A DNA stretch of 48,555 nucleotides from positions 1 through 48,555 of the forward strand of contig JAAZBV010000116.1 in assembly GCA_012513605.1 (NCBI GenBank), in the 5' to 3' direction. Of the stretch, positions 17,331 through 26,127 are shown in pieces. The notes beneath the pieces were generated by a model. The model searched no databases. It saw only the letters and a program-made list of their open reading frames with translations, and was not told the origin of the DNA. This DNA is from Desulfatiglans sp. Lineage in GTDB: Bacteria > Desulfobacterota > DSM-4660 > Desulfatiglandales > HGW-15. Each line of letters starts with the position of its first letter. Position 1 is the stretch's first letter. A program made the position numbers and the translations under genes.

Positions 17331-17558
17331 TCACCTTATACTCTTTATCTCAAAATAGCGCTGAAGCGGTTTCAACCCATTTTTCCCCCTGGCGATCTCC
17401 CTCTTCAAATAGGCGACTATCTCACACTGCCCCTCAAATGAAAGCCCGTTGATCCTCTCCATGATATCTATGAGGGTATCAGGATCTATCTCAAAGGTTT
17501 TATTAATGCTGCTGCCGGTTGAATCAGCCCGGAGATCACGCTTCATAGCCTGCTCCAT
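17331..17558 (-). CDS. small protein of unknown function (75 aa), paralogue of 281-487
   Basis: No family recognised. The second half (INGLSFEGQCEIVAYLKR, LKPLQRYFE) matches the C-terminal half of the small protein at 281-487, sharing GLS, GQ, E, LKR and LKP. The N-terminal half differs and contains a DPDTLIDIMERI helix. No signal peptide or membrane segment. A second ATG (codon 5) is an alternative start; neither has a strong ribosome binding site. The conserved paralogy supports a real gene. It is divergent from the OmpA-family gene and could be functionally unrelated. Confidence 0.55.
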   Translation of the reverse strand: MEQAMKRDLRADSTGSSINKTFEIDPDTLIDIMERINGLSFEGQCEIVAYLKREIARGKNGLKPLQRYFEIKSIR

Positions 17559-17652
17559 TTCTTGAATCTGGCCTATACTATGTTAAAACAGGAGAGTTAT
17601 CAACCAAAGCCTGTTAAATAATTTCAGATAAGGGTTAGTTTTTTTCACTCTA

Positions 17653-17681
17653 TTTACAATAACAAATGTCAGGCATAGTAT
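17653..17681 (+). promoter_or_regulatory. predicted sigma-70 promoter for OmpA-family gene
   Basis: TTTACA at 17653-17658, 17-bp spacer, TAGTAT at 17676-17681, 63 bp before the ATG at 17745. Confidence 0.4.
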
Positions 17682-17744
17682 CGCCACGATTAACCAATAG
17701 GGGTCAATAAAAATAGCAAATAAATAATTTCATGAAGGAGAGTC

Positions 17745-18596
17745 ATGAAGCGCATAATAAATATCATCTCTATATTAACTATGATTTTTCTTATTCCCTG
17801 CATTACCCTGGCAGCGAGCGACCCCAATGATAGACCCGGCAACAAGGACCCTGACCTTTTTTCCCGCATGCCCGGGTTCCATATTTATCTTTCTGAAATA
17901 TTAGATTTTGACCGGTATGAATTTGCAACAGGGGCAGGTAAAACCGAGGTAGTTGAGGGCCGAAGCACACTTATAAACTATTATGCAAATGATGGGATTA
18001 CCCCGCCCAGCGGACTTCAGGTTGTTCGTAATTATGTTAATGCGGCCAAGGCTATAGGCGGGAAAGAGGTTTATGGCTTTGAAGACGGCGGCACCCAGTA
18101 TTCGATCATCCAAGTGGTTAAGGATGAGATGGAGGTGTGGGTAGAGGTCTCCGGGGCTGATAATGGAATGTATAATTTCAGGATGATTGAAAAAAAGCTT
18201 ATGAAGCAGGATGTGGTGGCAAACGCAGAGGCCATGTCCGGCAGTATCAAGGAGACAGGCAGGGTGGCGGTGTATGGGATCTACTTTGATACAGGCAAGG
18301 CAGAGCTTAAACCCGAATCAGAACCGGCCCTAAAAGAGATAGTAAAGATGCTCAATATGGACACAAACCTTAAGGTTTATGTTGTGGGCCACACAGATAA
18401 TGTCGGGCAGTTTAATTACAATGTAAAACTCTCACAGGAGAGGGCAGCCTCAGTGGTAAATGCCCTTACCACTAAACACAGTATTGCCTCTGCAAGGCTT
18501 ACTCCATTTGGGTGCGGCCCTGTATCGCCTGTGGCATCCAACAAGACAGATGAGGGCAAGGCCAAGAATCGCCGTGTAGAGCTTGTTGCGCAGTAA
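17745..18596 (+). CDS. OmpA-family peptidoglycan-associated envelope protein
   Basis: A 283-aa exported protein. Signal peptide at residues 1-25 (ending TLAAS). The middle region (35-165) is a mixed beta domain of a type often found before OmpA domains (EVVEGRSTLINYY, VEVSGADNGMYNFRMIEK). The C-terminal OmpA domain starts near residue 170: VYGIYFDTGKAELKPES, VVGHTDNVGQFNYN, LSQERAASVV and KNRRVEL. The peptidoglycan-binding Asp and Arg are in place (HTDN and RR near the end). It would tether the envelope to the cell wall. The start has GGAGAG upstream. It converges on the broken TPR-like gene across a 55-bp inverted repeat. Confidence 0.9.
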   Translation: MKRIINIISILTMIFLIPCITLAASDPNDRPGNKDPDLFSRMPGFHIYLSEILDFDRYEFATGAGKTEVVEGRSTLINYYANDGITPPSGLQVVRNYVNAAKAIGGKEVYGFEDGGTQYSIIQVVKDEMEVWVEVSGADNGMYNFRMIEKKLMKQDVVANAEAMSGSIKETGRVAVYGIYFDTGKAELKPESEPALKEIVKMLNMDTNLKVYVVGHTDNVGQFNYNVKLSQERAASVVNALTTKHSIASARLTPFGCGPVSPVASNKTDEGKAKNRRVELVAQ

Positions 18597-18597
18597 T

Positions 18598-18652
18598 CCA
18601 ATCAGCTTTCAGTAAAAATATCTTTCTTTACCTTTTGCTGAAGGCTGATTGG
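18598..18652. terminator. inverted repeat between convergent genes, possible terminator
   Basis: Arms 18598-18612 and 18638-18652 are 15-bp complements with one G-T pair, around a 25-nt AT-rich loop. It fills the gap between two convergent stop codons. There is no clear T-run after either arm, so a terminator role is inferred from position. Confidence 0.45.
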
Positions 18653-21600
18653 CTATTTAGTAAACTTCCCTGACCATGCCAATTTCTTTTTGTATATATC
18701 CTCAACAGAATAATAGCCTCCAAGTCTTTCGCCATACTCCTGTTTCTTTGCCTCTTTTATGGATTTTACTGCCTCATCAATGCTTTGTTCCACTGCACCC
18801 GAATACTTACAGCCCTGTTTTGTTGATGCCTCAATTGAGACACTTGCAGTACCTCCAAAACCATTCTTAAAATCCTGTTTCACACCTGCTGAAAAATTGG
18901 AGTCCCTGACCTCTCCACCTGGGCCAAAGGTGAGTTGACCTCCTACTGATAATGAGGTGTTATTTGCCGATACCCTTAACCCGGTTGCAGCAGTAACAGA
19001 ATAGTCCTGCACAACCCCCTGTCCGTCCATGGTAACTGACGAGCTCAGGTCAAAATATGCGCCCGCCTGTATCCCGCCCTGCTTGGCCCCAAGCGTAAGC
19101 TTTATGCCCTGACCATAGGTGCCTGTGCCTGTAAACTCGCTTACTGGCTGTGATAAAAAGATCTCCGGTGAACCGGGTATGGGGAGTTTCATATTGAACT
19201 TTACTGTAGTTCGCGCTGGCGACATGCGGCACTTGAAAAAGAAATAATTAAAATCAAAACCATATCCGTCTATCTTTTTAAATAGCGGGGTTGATTCGGG
19301 TATCTCTCCTGAGTCAAATACCTTTTTAGCTGCCTTGTTGGCCTGTAACAGATCATTTTCCTCTTTCCTCCGCTCCTCTGCCTCCATCTCCCTCTGTTGA
19401 AGCAGGGATGCTATGTCACAATTACAGTCCCACTCATCATGGTACTCAAATGAGCTGTGCGCTGCGCCCACTATGCTCAGTGAATAGACCATGGCAGAAT
19501 ATATGGACTGGCGCACCTCAGGGTCGCTTATAAGGGCAACATGCCTGATAACATCATAATAGTATGCCTCTATGGTAGGCTTTATCTTCTGCGTGTAGTT
19601 AATAGCAGTGAGGTTTGCCGCTGACCCGAATGCGACCTCTGCTGCATTGTTGCAGGAGTTGAAATAGGCAACATGGATATTATGCTCCCTCAGCTTCCAC
19701 TCCGCACTGTTCCCTTTTTCCCCTGCCGCCTTTTTCTGCGCATTAAACTGTTCATACTGTTTATCCCTGATCGCCTTTGCCTCTGTGATCTTTTTCCGGT
19801 ATTGTTCCAGTATCTCATTAAGGACGCGGTGGAGACGCCGGTTTACCGAATGGAGATATCCCCTATAGAGATTGCTCTTTCTGTTATGCACCGCAAAGTT
19901 ATGCTTCTGGATGATCACATTCATAGGGTCAGCATAATCATATGGATCAATCTGAAGGATCGCTATAGATGGGTCATACTGAGAAACCAGATCTGCAAGG
20001 CCGCTCGCATCGCCCTTTTTCATATCAGCCTTTGCTGCCAGTGCCTCTTTTTTCCAGTCACCCATCTTTTCCTTTATTTGTGACTTATCCACCTTTACAT
20101 TTGGTTTCTTCTTCATATTCTTATATTTTTCAGGGTGTCTTGCCACATCGTTAAGATCAACATTCATGTCAACATCAATCCCAAGCCGTTCAAGCATCTT
20201 CATCTGATCCTGACCCAGCGAGGCAAATGAGGAGATGGAGTAACGCTGGAGCATATCTGCGAAATCCTTAACAGCGCTCTCTCCCTGGGGGCTGTTTATG
20301 GCCTTTAGCGATGCATACTGTGTAAGCTTCTTGATAGATGGGGCTTTGAAGCTCCCCTGCGGGGGCAGGCGTTCTACAAACCGGCGCATTTCAATAGCCT
20401 TTTCCTCATCTATCTGTGCCATAAAATCAGCGGCAGTGGCGATCGGCTCTGCGGTAATGGTCTTAATATTCTCTTTGTATAACTCTTCAGGAGAATCAAT
20501 TGGCAGGTCCTTTGTCTTTTCAAGGGCCTTTGATGCCTTTTTTGCCACCATAAGGGTCTGAGGCCTGTCCAGATTTTCATCATCCAGTATGGCCCTCGCC
20601 TTGTCAGGTTTATTTATGGAATGAAAATAGGCAGCCATGCCAATAGCCGCATCCCAGGAAAATGGACTCTGCTTGCGCGCTGCCTGCATTAAAGAGCGCG
20701 CCTCATCCGGCCTGTTCATATCTATATAGAGGTTTCCAAGGTTGATCATGGAAACAAGGCTCGCATCAGTATATGCATTTTTGTCTATTGAGATGGAAAG
20801 GGGTAGAGATAAATGGCCTCTGCATCCTTCTGATATGAGTTGATCCCGGTTGAATTGGTTTTACCCTGCGACAGACTCTTCCCCGCGGTATATATGGCAG
20901 CAGCCATATTGTTTGCGTTTGCAGGGGCTTTGGGATCAAGTGCAAATACCGCTGTTGCATAGGCAATAACAAAATTTGGCCGGTTAAAATGGTTTGTGGC
21001 AGAGCTTACTGAAAATGAATAATCCCTTGCCATTAATGGGTTTAAATCCTAGCTGTCAAAGCTGGGGTTGAATGTGACAGCCCCCGTATATGCAGAAAGC
21101 TCATCCGGCCTGAAATTTTTGCGGGATGATGCGTTGTATGAGGCGGCAAGCTTTAATATGGCTGTCTGATCAGGGGCATCCTCCTTTTTAGGGAGTTTTA
21201 CAGGAAGGGATTCCAGCTCTGCATTTACTGCCCTCAAGGCGCGGGCCTTTTCTTCAGGAGTGCGGAACTCTACATCAGAGAGAGAGCCTCCCCCTATAAC
21301 AGGGGCCTCTTTATACTCAGGCTCCTGTGACATGAGCATGGGAAAGAGGTTAGAGGCAGGGTTTAATCCATCAGCGCCGCTGCCGGTACCAGCCTGAGCA
21401 GCCATATTTTCAAGCCCAAGCTCTTTTGTCAGGGCCTCAAACTGCCTTAAGCCCTCCTTTTCAGCGGCCTTGCTATCCGCCTCTATCTTCTGTGATGCAG
21501 CTTCTGTGGTGGGCATACCGACACACTCCATCCATCTTTTTCGTGCATCCTCTGACTTATCGGACAATGCCTTCATCCTCTACCCGAAAGCCTGCGCCTC

Positions 21601-21768
21601 AGCCTCGGACATCATGCTCTTACCTTCAAGCTCCATTCCCATATCCTGCATCTTTTGCAGTGCCTCGGCCATTTCCTCCCCGAACTTCTCACAATCCTGT
21701 GCGCTAAGGTCATAGGAAGGCAATAACCCGATAAGCAATAACAACATTAGAACCAGCGATTTTATCAT
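18653..21768 (-). pseudogene. broken gene for large secreted TPR-like protein
   Basis: Starts at ATG 21768 (GGAG 8 bp upstream, inside the end of queC) with a signal peptide (MIKSLVLMLLLLIGLLPSYDLSAQ). The frame is interrupted by TAG at 21580-21582 (AFG-stop-RMKAL) and TAG at 21049-21051 (FDS-stop-DLNPL). It then needs one extra base at the GGGG run 20800-20803 to join the frame that continues to 18653 (YPLSISIDKNAYTDAS). The reconstructed product is about 1,035 aa. It has TPR-like helices (MINLGNLYIDMNRPDEA, AAYFHSINKPDKARAIL), long charged helices, and a C-terminal beta region of Gly-rich repeats (TGTGTYGQGIKL, SLSVGGQLTFGPGG) with a Cys pair (CNCD). Both TAGs could be CAG to TAG changes. 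I do not recognise the family. Confidence 0.7.
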
Positions 21769-21771
21769 TTT

Positions 21772-22470
21772 TTAAATCTCCATGTATCTCGTAGGATCAG
21801 GTATGCCTGCCTCTTTAAAACCCCTTTTTCTTATGATGCAACTGTCGCATGAGCCGCATGCAAGCCCCTTTTTTGAGGGGTCATAGCAACTGTGGGTAAT
21901 AGAGTAATCCACCCCCAGCTCATTTCCACGCTTTATAATTTCCGCCTTTGTCATGCTAATAAGGGGTGTGTGTATTTTAAGTATTGTTTTCTTTTCCACC
22001 CCTGCCTTTGTGGCAAGGTTGGCCATCTTTTCAAATGCCTCTATATACTCTGGCCGGCAGTCAGGGTACCCGCTGTAGTCAACAGAATTAACGCCGATAA
22101 ATATATCAGCGCATTCAATGACCTCTGCCACTGCAAGGGCATAGGATAAAAAGATGGTGTTTCTGGCAGGGACATAGGTGATGGGAATATCCTTTGCTAT
22201 ATCCGTCTCTGCCCTGCCCTTGGGCACATCAATATCAGCGGTGAGGGATGAGCCTCCTATTGTGCGCAGATCAATATTGATTACCTTGTGATCTTTCACC
22301 CTGAAAAACTCGGAAACCCTGCGTGCGGATTCCAGCTCAAATATATGGCGCTGCCCATAATTAAAGGAGAGGCTGTATATGGAATACCCCTCGCTCATGG
22401 CAATCGCCATTACAGTTGTTGAATCAAGACCGCCGCTTGATAAAACAACGGCCTTTTTCATGTTTGTCAT
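21772..22470 (-). CDS. queC: 7-cyano-7-deazaguanine synthase
   Basis: QueC makes preQ0 from 7-carboxy-7-deazaguanine with ATP and ammonia, on the queuosine pathway. The PP-loop is at residues 9-14 (SSGGLDST). YGQRHIFE and VPARNTIFL are family motifs. The C-terminal zinc site has the cysteines of [18 protein letters not shown] (C-x8-C-x2-C-x2-C pattern). Length 232 aa, typical. The ATG at 22470 has AAGGGG about 10 bp upstream; the ATG at 22461 is possible. No other queuosine gene (queD, queE, queF) is adjacent, and no preQ1 riboswitch is seen upstream. The next gene begins 3 bp after the stop. Confidence 0.97.
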   Translation of the reverse strand: MTNMKKAVVLSSGGLDSTTVMAIAMSEGYSIYSLSFNYGQRHIFELESARRVSEFFRVKDHKVINIDLRTIGGSSLTADIDVPKGRAETDIAKDIPITYVPARNTIFLSYALAVAEVIECADIFIGVNSVDYSGYPDCRPEYIEAFEKMANLATKAGVEKKTILKIHTPLISMTKAEIIKRGNELGVDYSITHSCYDPSKKGLACGSCDSCIIRKRGFKEAGIPDPTRYMEI

Positions 22471-22549
22471 GCCTGTGATCCCCTTATTCTATTTATGAGG
22501 ATCATATATGCTATATAAAGATGAAAATCAAATGGACAAATCCCCAGAG

Positions 22550-23863
22550 CTACACATACTGCGTAACCTTTCTCTTTAGCGCCACCTCTTCCTTTAATAT
22601 GGACGGGTGGACAGGTGGTTTTGCAAGGAGTATAAAGCCAAAGGCAATCGCCATTATCAATACAGAGACCTGGAACGCCGGGACATAACTGCCCATGATA
22701 TCCCTCACATGACCCGCTATGGGCGCTGAAACGCCCCCTATAATGGTGTTAAACGGGGTTATATAGCCCATTATCTTTGGGTATTCGGATGTGCCATAAT
22801 ATTTTGGTATCATGTTTACCAGTACAAGGCAGTTTACCCCGAAGCCTACCCCGAAAAGTATTGAATAAACCAGCACGATTGTAAATGATGAGGCATACGG
22901 CGCAATAATCAGCCCGGCTATAAGTGTCGTGATCGAGCCAAGTGTAATATACTGCATATTTATCCTTACAGCCAGCATGCCTGCTGTGATCTGGGCTATT
23001 GTCATGGCGGTTGACATTACCCCTATTGATATCCCTGACAGGCCGGATGAGATTCCTATATCAAACATGTAGGTCACCTGGTGGGTCACAAACCAATTCA
23101 TTATCATGTACTGAAATGTGTAAAAACCGATCAAAAGCCACAGGGTCTTTGTCCTGAATGCCTCCTTTACAGTAAAATCCACAGGGGTTGTATAGCTTTT
23201 TTTCCCTATGCTTGTATCATGCTTTATAACCTGGCCATTATTACGCGATCCGTCCGGTACCTGTCCAAGATCATGTGGCCTGTTTTTTACGAAAAGGGCG
23301 GGCAGGATTACACAGAACAACATTACAATGGCAGCCATGAACAGGAGGGTATGCCTCCAACCGATGCTGTTAATAAGATAAAGCACAAGGGGTGCGATGA
23401 TCATCCCTGTAACCCCTGTAGCTGCAGTTGCTATACCCACTGCAATGGAGAGCTTTTTTTTGAACCAGTTATTGATGATGGTATTCATGGCTAGCACACC
23501 ACCCAGGCTGAAGCCTGTCCCGACCATGAGCCCATACCCCACATAGAGCTGCCACTCCTCATTATAAAAGGCAAGCAACAGGAGGCCGCAAACATTTATG
23601 AGGTTACCTATGATTATCGCCTTTTTGCCTCCGAACCTCATGATAAAAAGGCCTGCAAGCGGGGCAACAACCCCAATGATAATCATATTGGCGGACTGCG
23701 CCCCTGAGACAATACCCCTGCTCCATGCGAAATCATTGACCCAGAAGGGCAGATAGATGCCAAAGGTAATCAGGAGCGAACCTGAAACCATGTTAAATAG
23801 AAAGAGCACACAGAGGTTTATCCAGCCATAAAAACCCTCGCTGCTCATCGCTTTTATTTTCAT
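22550..23863 (-). CDS. MFS transporter, OFA/monocarboxylate-type
   Basis: A 437-aa inner-membrane carrier of the major facilitator superfamily with about 12 membrane segments. The start at 23863 has GGGAGATC upstream and gives the family-like N-terminus (SSEGFYGWINLCVLFL). Motifs: FGIYLPFWVNDFAWSRGIVSGA and GLFIMRFGGKKAIIIG (loop 2-3), a charged central loop at about 195-230, and NWFVTHQVTYMFDIGIS starting the second half. It resembles carriers for small mono- or dicarboxylates such as oxalate/formate antiporters, so a carboxylate substrate is likely, but it cannot be set from sequence. A predicted leftward promoter lies 570 bp upstream. Confidence 0.85.
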   Translation of the reverse strand: MKIKAMSSEGFYGWINLCVLFLFNMVSGSLLITFGIYLPFWVNDFAWSRGIVSGAQSANMIIIGVVAPLAGLFIMRFGGKKAIIIGNLINVCGLLLLAFYNEEWQLYVGYGLMVGTGFSLGGVLAMNTIINNWFKKKLSIAVGIATAATGVTGMIIAPLVLYLINSIGWRHTLLFMAAIVMLFCVILPALFVKNRPHDLGQVPDGSRNNGQVIKHDTSIGKKSYTTPVDFTVKEAFRTKTLWLLIGFYTFQYMIMNWFVTHQVTYMFDIGISSGLSGISIGVMSTAMTIAQITAGMLAVRINMQYITLGSITTLIAGLIIAPYASSFTIVLVYSILFGVGFGVNCLVLVNMIPKYYGTSEYPKIMGYITPFNTIIGGVSAPIAGHVRDIMGSYVPAFQVSVLIMAIAFGFILLAKPPVHPSILKEEVALKRKVTQYV

Positions 23864-24434
23864 TTTTTTTGATCTCCCTTGTAAAATCCCCGGGCGATCT
23901 TGTACATCAATGCGAATCATCATTTATATTTAGATGGATGCGTTACTTTTTTCAGGATCGATCTTCTCCTGAGCCTTGTACAATTTTAAGGTTTCAGGGT
24001 ATGATCATACCAATCTTCAAATGGATAAATCAGCTCACCCTGTTGAATATGGTTTTATTTGGCGGGATTATCTTTTCGGGCCGGTAAACCGGTCTTGATC
24101 CTGAAAAACAGATGTACGGATAGATAGTAAAATATATAAACGATTAAATCTAATCTGTTATGTTAATAGGTATCCGGAATTTTTCCGGGACTTACACCAA
24201 TTTTAAATACCTGCTACCCACAAGATCACCTGGATTGCATAAAACTTAAGTTATAAATAATTCATTTTAAAATGATTAAAAATATAAAAACTAAATAAAT
24301 AAAATAATTAACAAAAATAAATTATAAACAATCTTTAAGACAATTTAAAATGCTTCAATAATATTTTAGACAGCATTTGATAACAATCAAATCTGCATCT
24401 TTTCCGAATTAAAATCCCACTATACTGCTGCGGT

Positions 24435-24463
24435 TTTATAGGTTAACGAAGAGATATTGTCAA
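24435..24463 (-). promoter_or_regulatory. predicted leftward sigma-70 promoter
   Basis: On the minus strand TTGACA (24463-24458), 17-bp spacer, TATAAA (24440-24435). It would drive the MFS gene with a long (about 570-nt) AT-rich leader. Confidence 0.45.
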
Positions 24464-24507
24464 CCCTTCATTGAACCAAAAATCGGCATACCCAATATGC
24501 AAGTTAA

Positions 24508-24536
24508 TTGACTCAAACTCATTATCCATGTATAAA
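24508..24536 (+). promoter_or_regulatory. predicted promoter of pycB-fumarase operon
   Basis: TTGACT at 24508-24513, 17-bp spacer, TATAAA at 24531-24536, 70 bp before the ATG at 24607. Confidence 0.55.
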
Positions 24537-24606
24537 ACCACCTCGGTTGCAGTATATAAAGCCATGGCTTATGCCGGGTAATTTAATTGAAAGAGAGAAA
24601 TATAAT

Positions 24607-26112
24607 ATGGATAATTTTCTGGAAAAAGGGCCTAAAAACCCGATAAAGATACAGGACAACACATTTAGAGACGGACACCAGTCCCTTCTTGCCACCAGGA
24701 TGAGGACAGAAGACATGCTCCCTATAGCCGAAAGGATGGATCAGGTAGGTTTCTGGGCAATGGAGGTATGGGGTGGAGCTACATTTGACACCATGCACCG
24801 CTTCCTTGGTGAAGACCCATTTGAACGGCTGAAGACACTCAAGAAATATATAAAAAAGACCCCCTTCTCAATGCTCCTAAGGGGCCAGAACCTGGTCGGC
24901 TATAAAAACTATGCCGATGATGTTGCAAGGCTTTTTGTGGACAAGGCAAGCGAGGCAGGCATGGATGTCTTCAGGGTCTTTGATGCACTGAACGATTTCA
25001 GGAATTTTGAGACTGTTGTGGAAAGGATCAAGGCAAATGGAAAGCACTTTCAGGGCACCATCTGCTACAGCCTTACAGAAAGACGCATGGGAGGTGAGGT
25101 TTTCACCCTTGACTACTATCTTGCCAAAGCAAAGGAGCTACAGGCAATGGGCGCTGATACCCTCTGCTTCAAGGACATGGCAGGCATCATGTCCCCGTTT
25201 GATATAGCAAAGCTGGTTACAGAGCTTAAAAAGGTGATAACCATCCCGATCCATCTCCATACCCATTACACAAGCGGTATGGGCTCAATGGTTTATCTTG
25301 AGGCGATAAAGGCGGGTGTTGATATTATAGATACATGTCTTGCACCCTTTGCATTGAGGACATCCCAGCCTGCTGTGGAGCCGATAGTTGCATCTCTGAC
25401 CGGCACAACAAGGGACCCCGGGTTTGACCTTGATCTCCTGCTTGATATGGGTGAACATTTGGAGCAGGTTGCGCCCAAATACAGGGATTACCTCGCAAAA
25501 CACAGGATGTCTGTGATCGACTCAGGTGTTCTCCAGCACCAGGTGCCGGGCGGAATGATCTCAAACCTGGTAAGCCAGCTCAAGGATGCAAACGCACTTG
25601 ACAGGCTAGCGGAGGTGTATAAAGAGGTTGCTGAGGCGCGAAAAGAGCTCGGCATGCCGCCCCTTGTCACACCAACAAGCCAGATTGTAGGCACGCAGGC
25701 GGTCTTGAATGTGCTTCAGGGGCGCTGGAAGGTGATGAATTATGAATCAATGGATCTTGCAATGGGTTATTATGGGAAGACACCAATCCCTGTTAATCCA
25801 AAGATCATTGAGGTAGCCACAAAAAGGAATAAAAACCGCAGGCCTGATGGTGTTATTGAGGACAGGGTGGCAAATCACCTTGAGCCTGAACTTATTAAGG
25901 CTAAAGAGAAGCTGGGTGACCTGGCAAAGGATGATTTTGATCTGCTGATATATTGTCTCTATCCTGCAACAGGTGAAAAATACCTGAAGTGGAAATACGG
26001 GATTGAGAAGATGCCCGACTCTGTAAAACCCAAGACCCTTGATGATATCAGAAAGGAAGATGAGGCAATGGCAGCAGCAATTGAACAGGTGTGCAAGATA
26101 TCATTTAAATAA
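24607..26112 (+). CDS. pycB: pyruvate carboxylase / oxaloacetate decarboxylase carboxyltransferase subunit
   Basis: A carboxyltransferase that moves CO2 between carboxybiotin and pyruvate/oxaloacetate. The TIM-barrel motif DNTFRDGHQSLLATRMRT is near residues 17-34. The active-site lysine region CFKDMAGIMSP (near 183-193) and the metal-binding HLHTHYTSGMG (near 213-223) are intact. The chain ends at 501 aa, right after the post-barrel helical domain: there is no biotinyl domain, so biotin carrier and carboxylase subunits must be elsewhere. The methylmalonyl-CoA 5S transcarboxylase subunit is a close alternative. The start at 24607 is within a GAGAGAAATATAAT context. Fumarase follows by 15 bp, consistent with C4-acid metabolism. 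Confidence 0.9.
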   Translation: MDNFLEKGPKNPIKIQDNTFRDGHQSLLATRMRTEDMLPIAERMDQVGFWAMEVWGGATFDTMHRFLGEDPFERLKTLKKYIKKTPFSMLLRGQNLVGYKNYADDVARLFVDKASEAGMDVFRVFDALNDFRNFETVVERIKANGKHFQGTICYSLTERRMGGEVFTLDYYLAKAKELQAMGADTLCFKDMAGIMSPFDIAKLVTELKKVITIPIHLHTHYTSGMGSMVYLEAIKAGVDIIDTCLAPFALRTSQPAVEPIVASLTGTTRDPGFDLDLLLDMGEHLEQVAPKYRDYLAKHRMSVIDSGVLQHQVPGGMISNLVSQLKDANALDRLAEVYKEVAEARKELGMPPLVTPTSQIVGTQAVLNVLQGRWKVMNYESMDLAMGYYGKTPIPVNPKIIEVATKRNKNRRPDGVIEDRVANHLEPELIKAKEKLGDLAKDDFDLLIYCLYPATGEKYLKWKYGIEKMPDSVKPKTLDDIRKEDEAMAAAIEQVCKISFK

Positions 26113-26127
26113 CATCAGGGGTCATTA

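Larger units (their letters stand above)
23864..24606. other. AT-rich intergenic region between divergent transporter and pycB genes
   Basis: More than 700 bp with no gene. From about 24230 to 24360 the sequence is almost only A and T with runs such as AAATAAATAAAATAATTAA. Candidate promoters at its right end point both ways (24435-24463 leftward, 24508-24536 rightward). A weak CCTTG repeat unit lies near 23970. No tRNA or other RNA signal is seen. Confidence 0.6.

Noticed and set aside
18653-21768. General TAG reassignment in this organism
   Set aside because: Several intact genes in the window end normally in TAG (5333, 27738, 30794).
22471-22549. preQ1 riboswitch before queC
   Set aside because: No conserved aptamer or pseudoknot pattern is seen.
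24508-24606. TTG start for pycB at 24508
   Set aside because: The added residues do not match the family, and the TTG is the -35 box of the predicted promoter.
25285-25564. Several overlapping open frames antisense to pycB
   Set aside because: No ribosome sites or protein-like composition; pycB is clearly the real gene.
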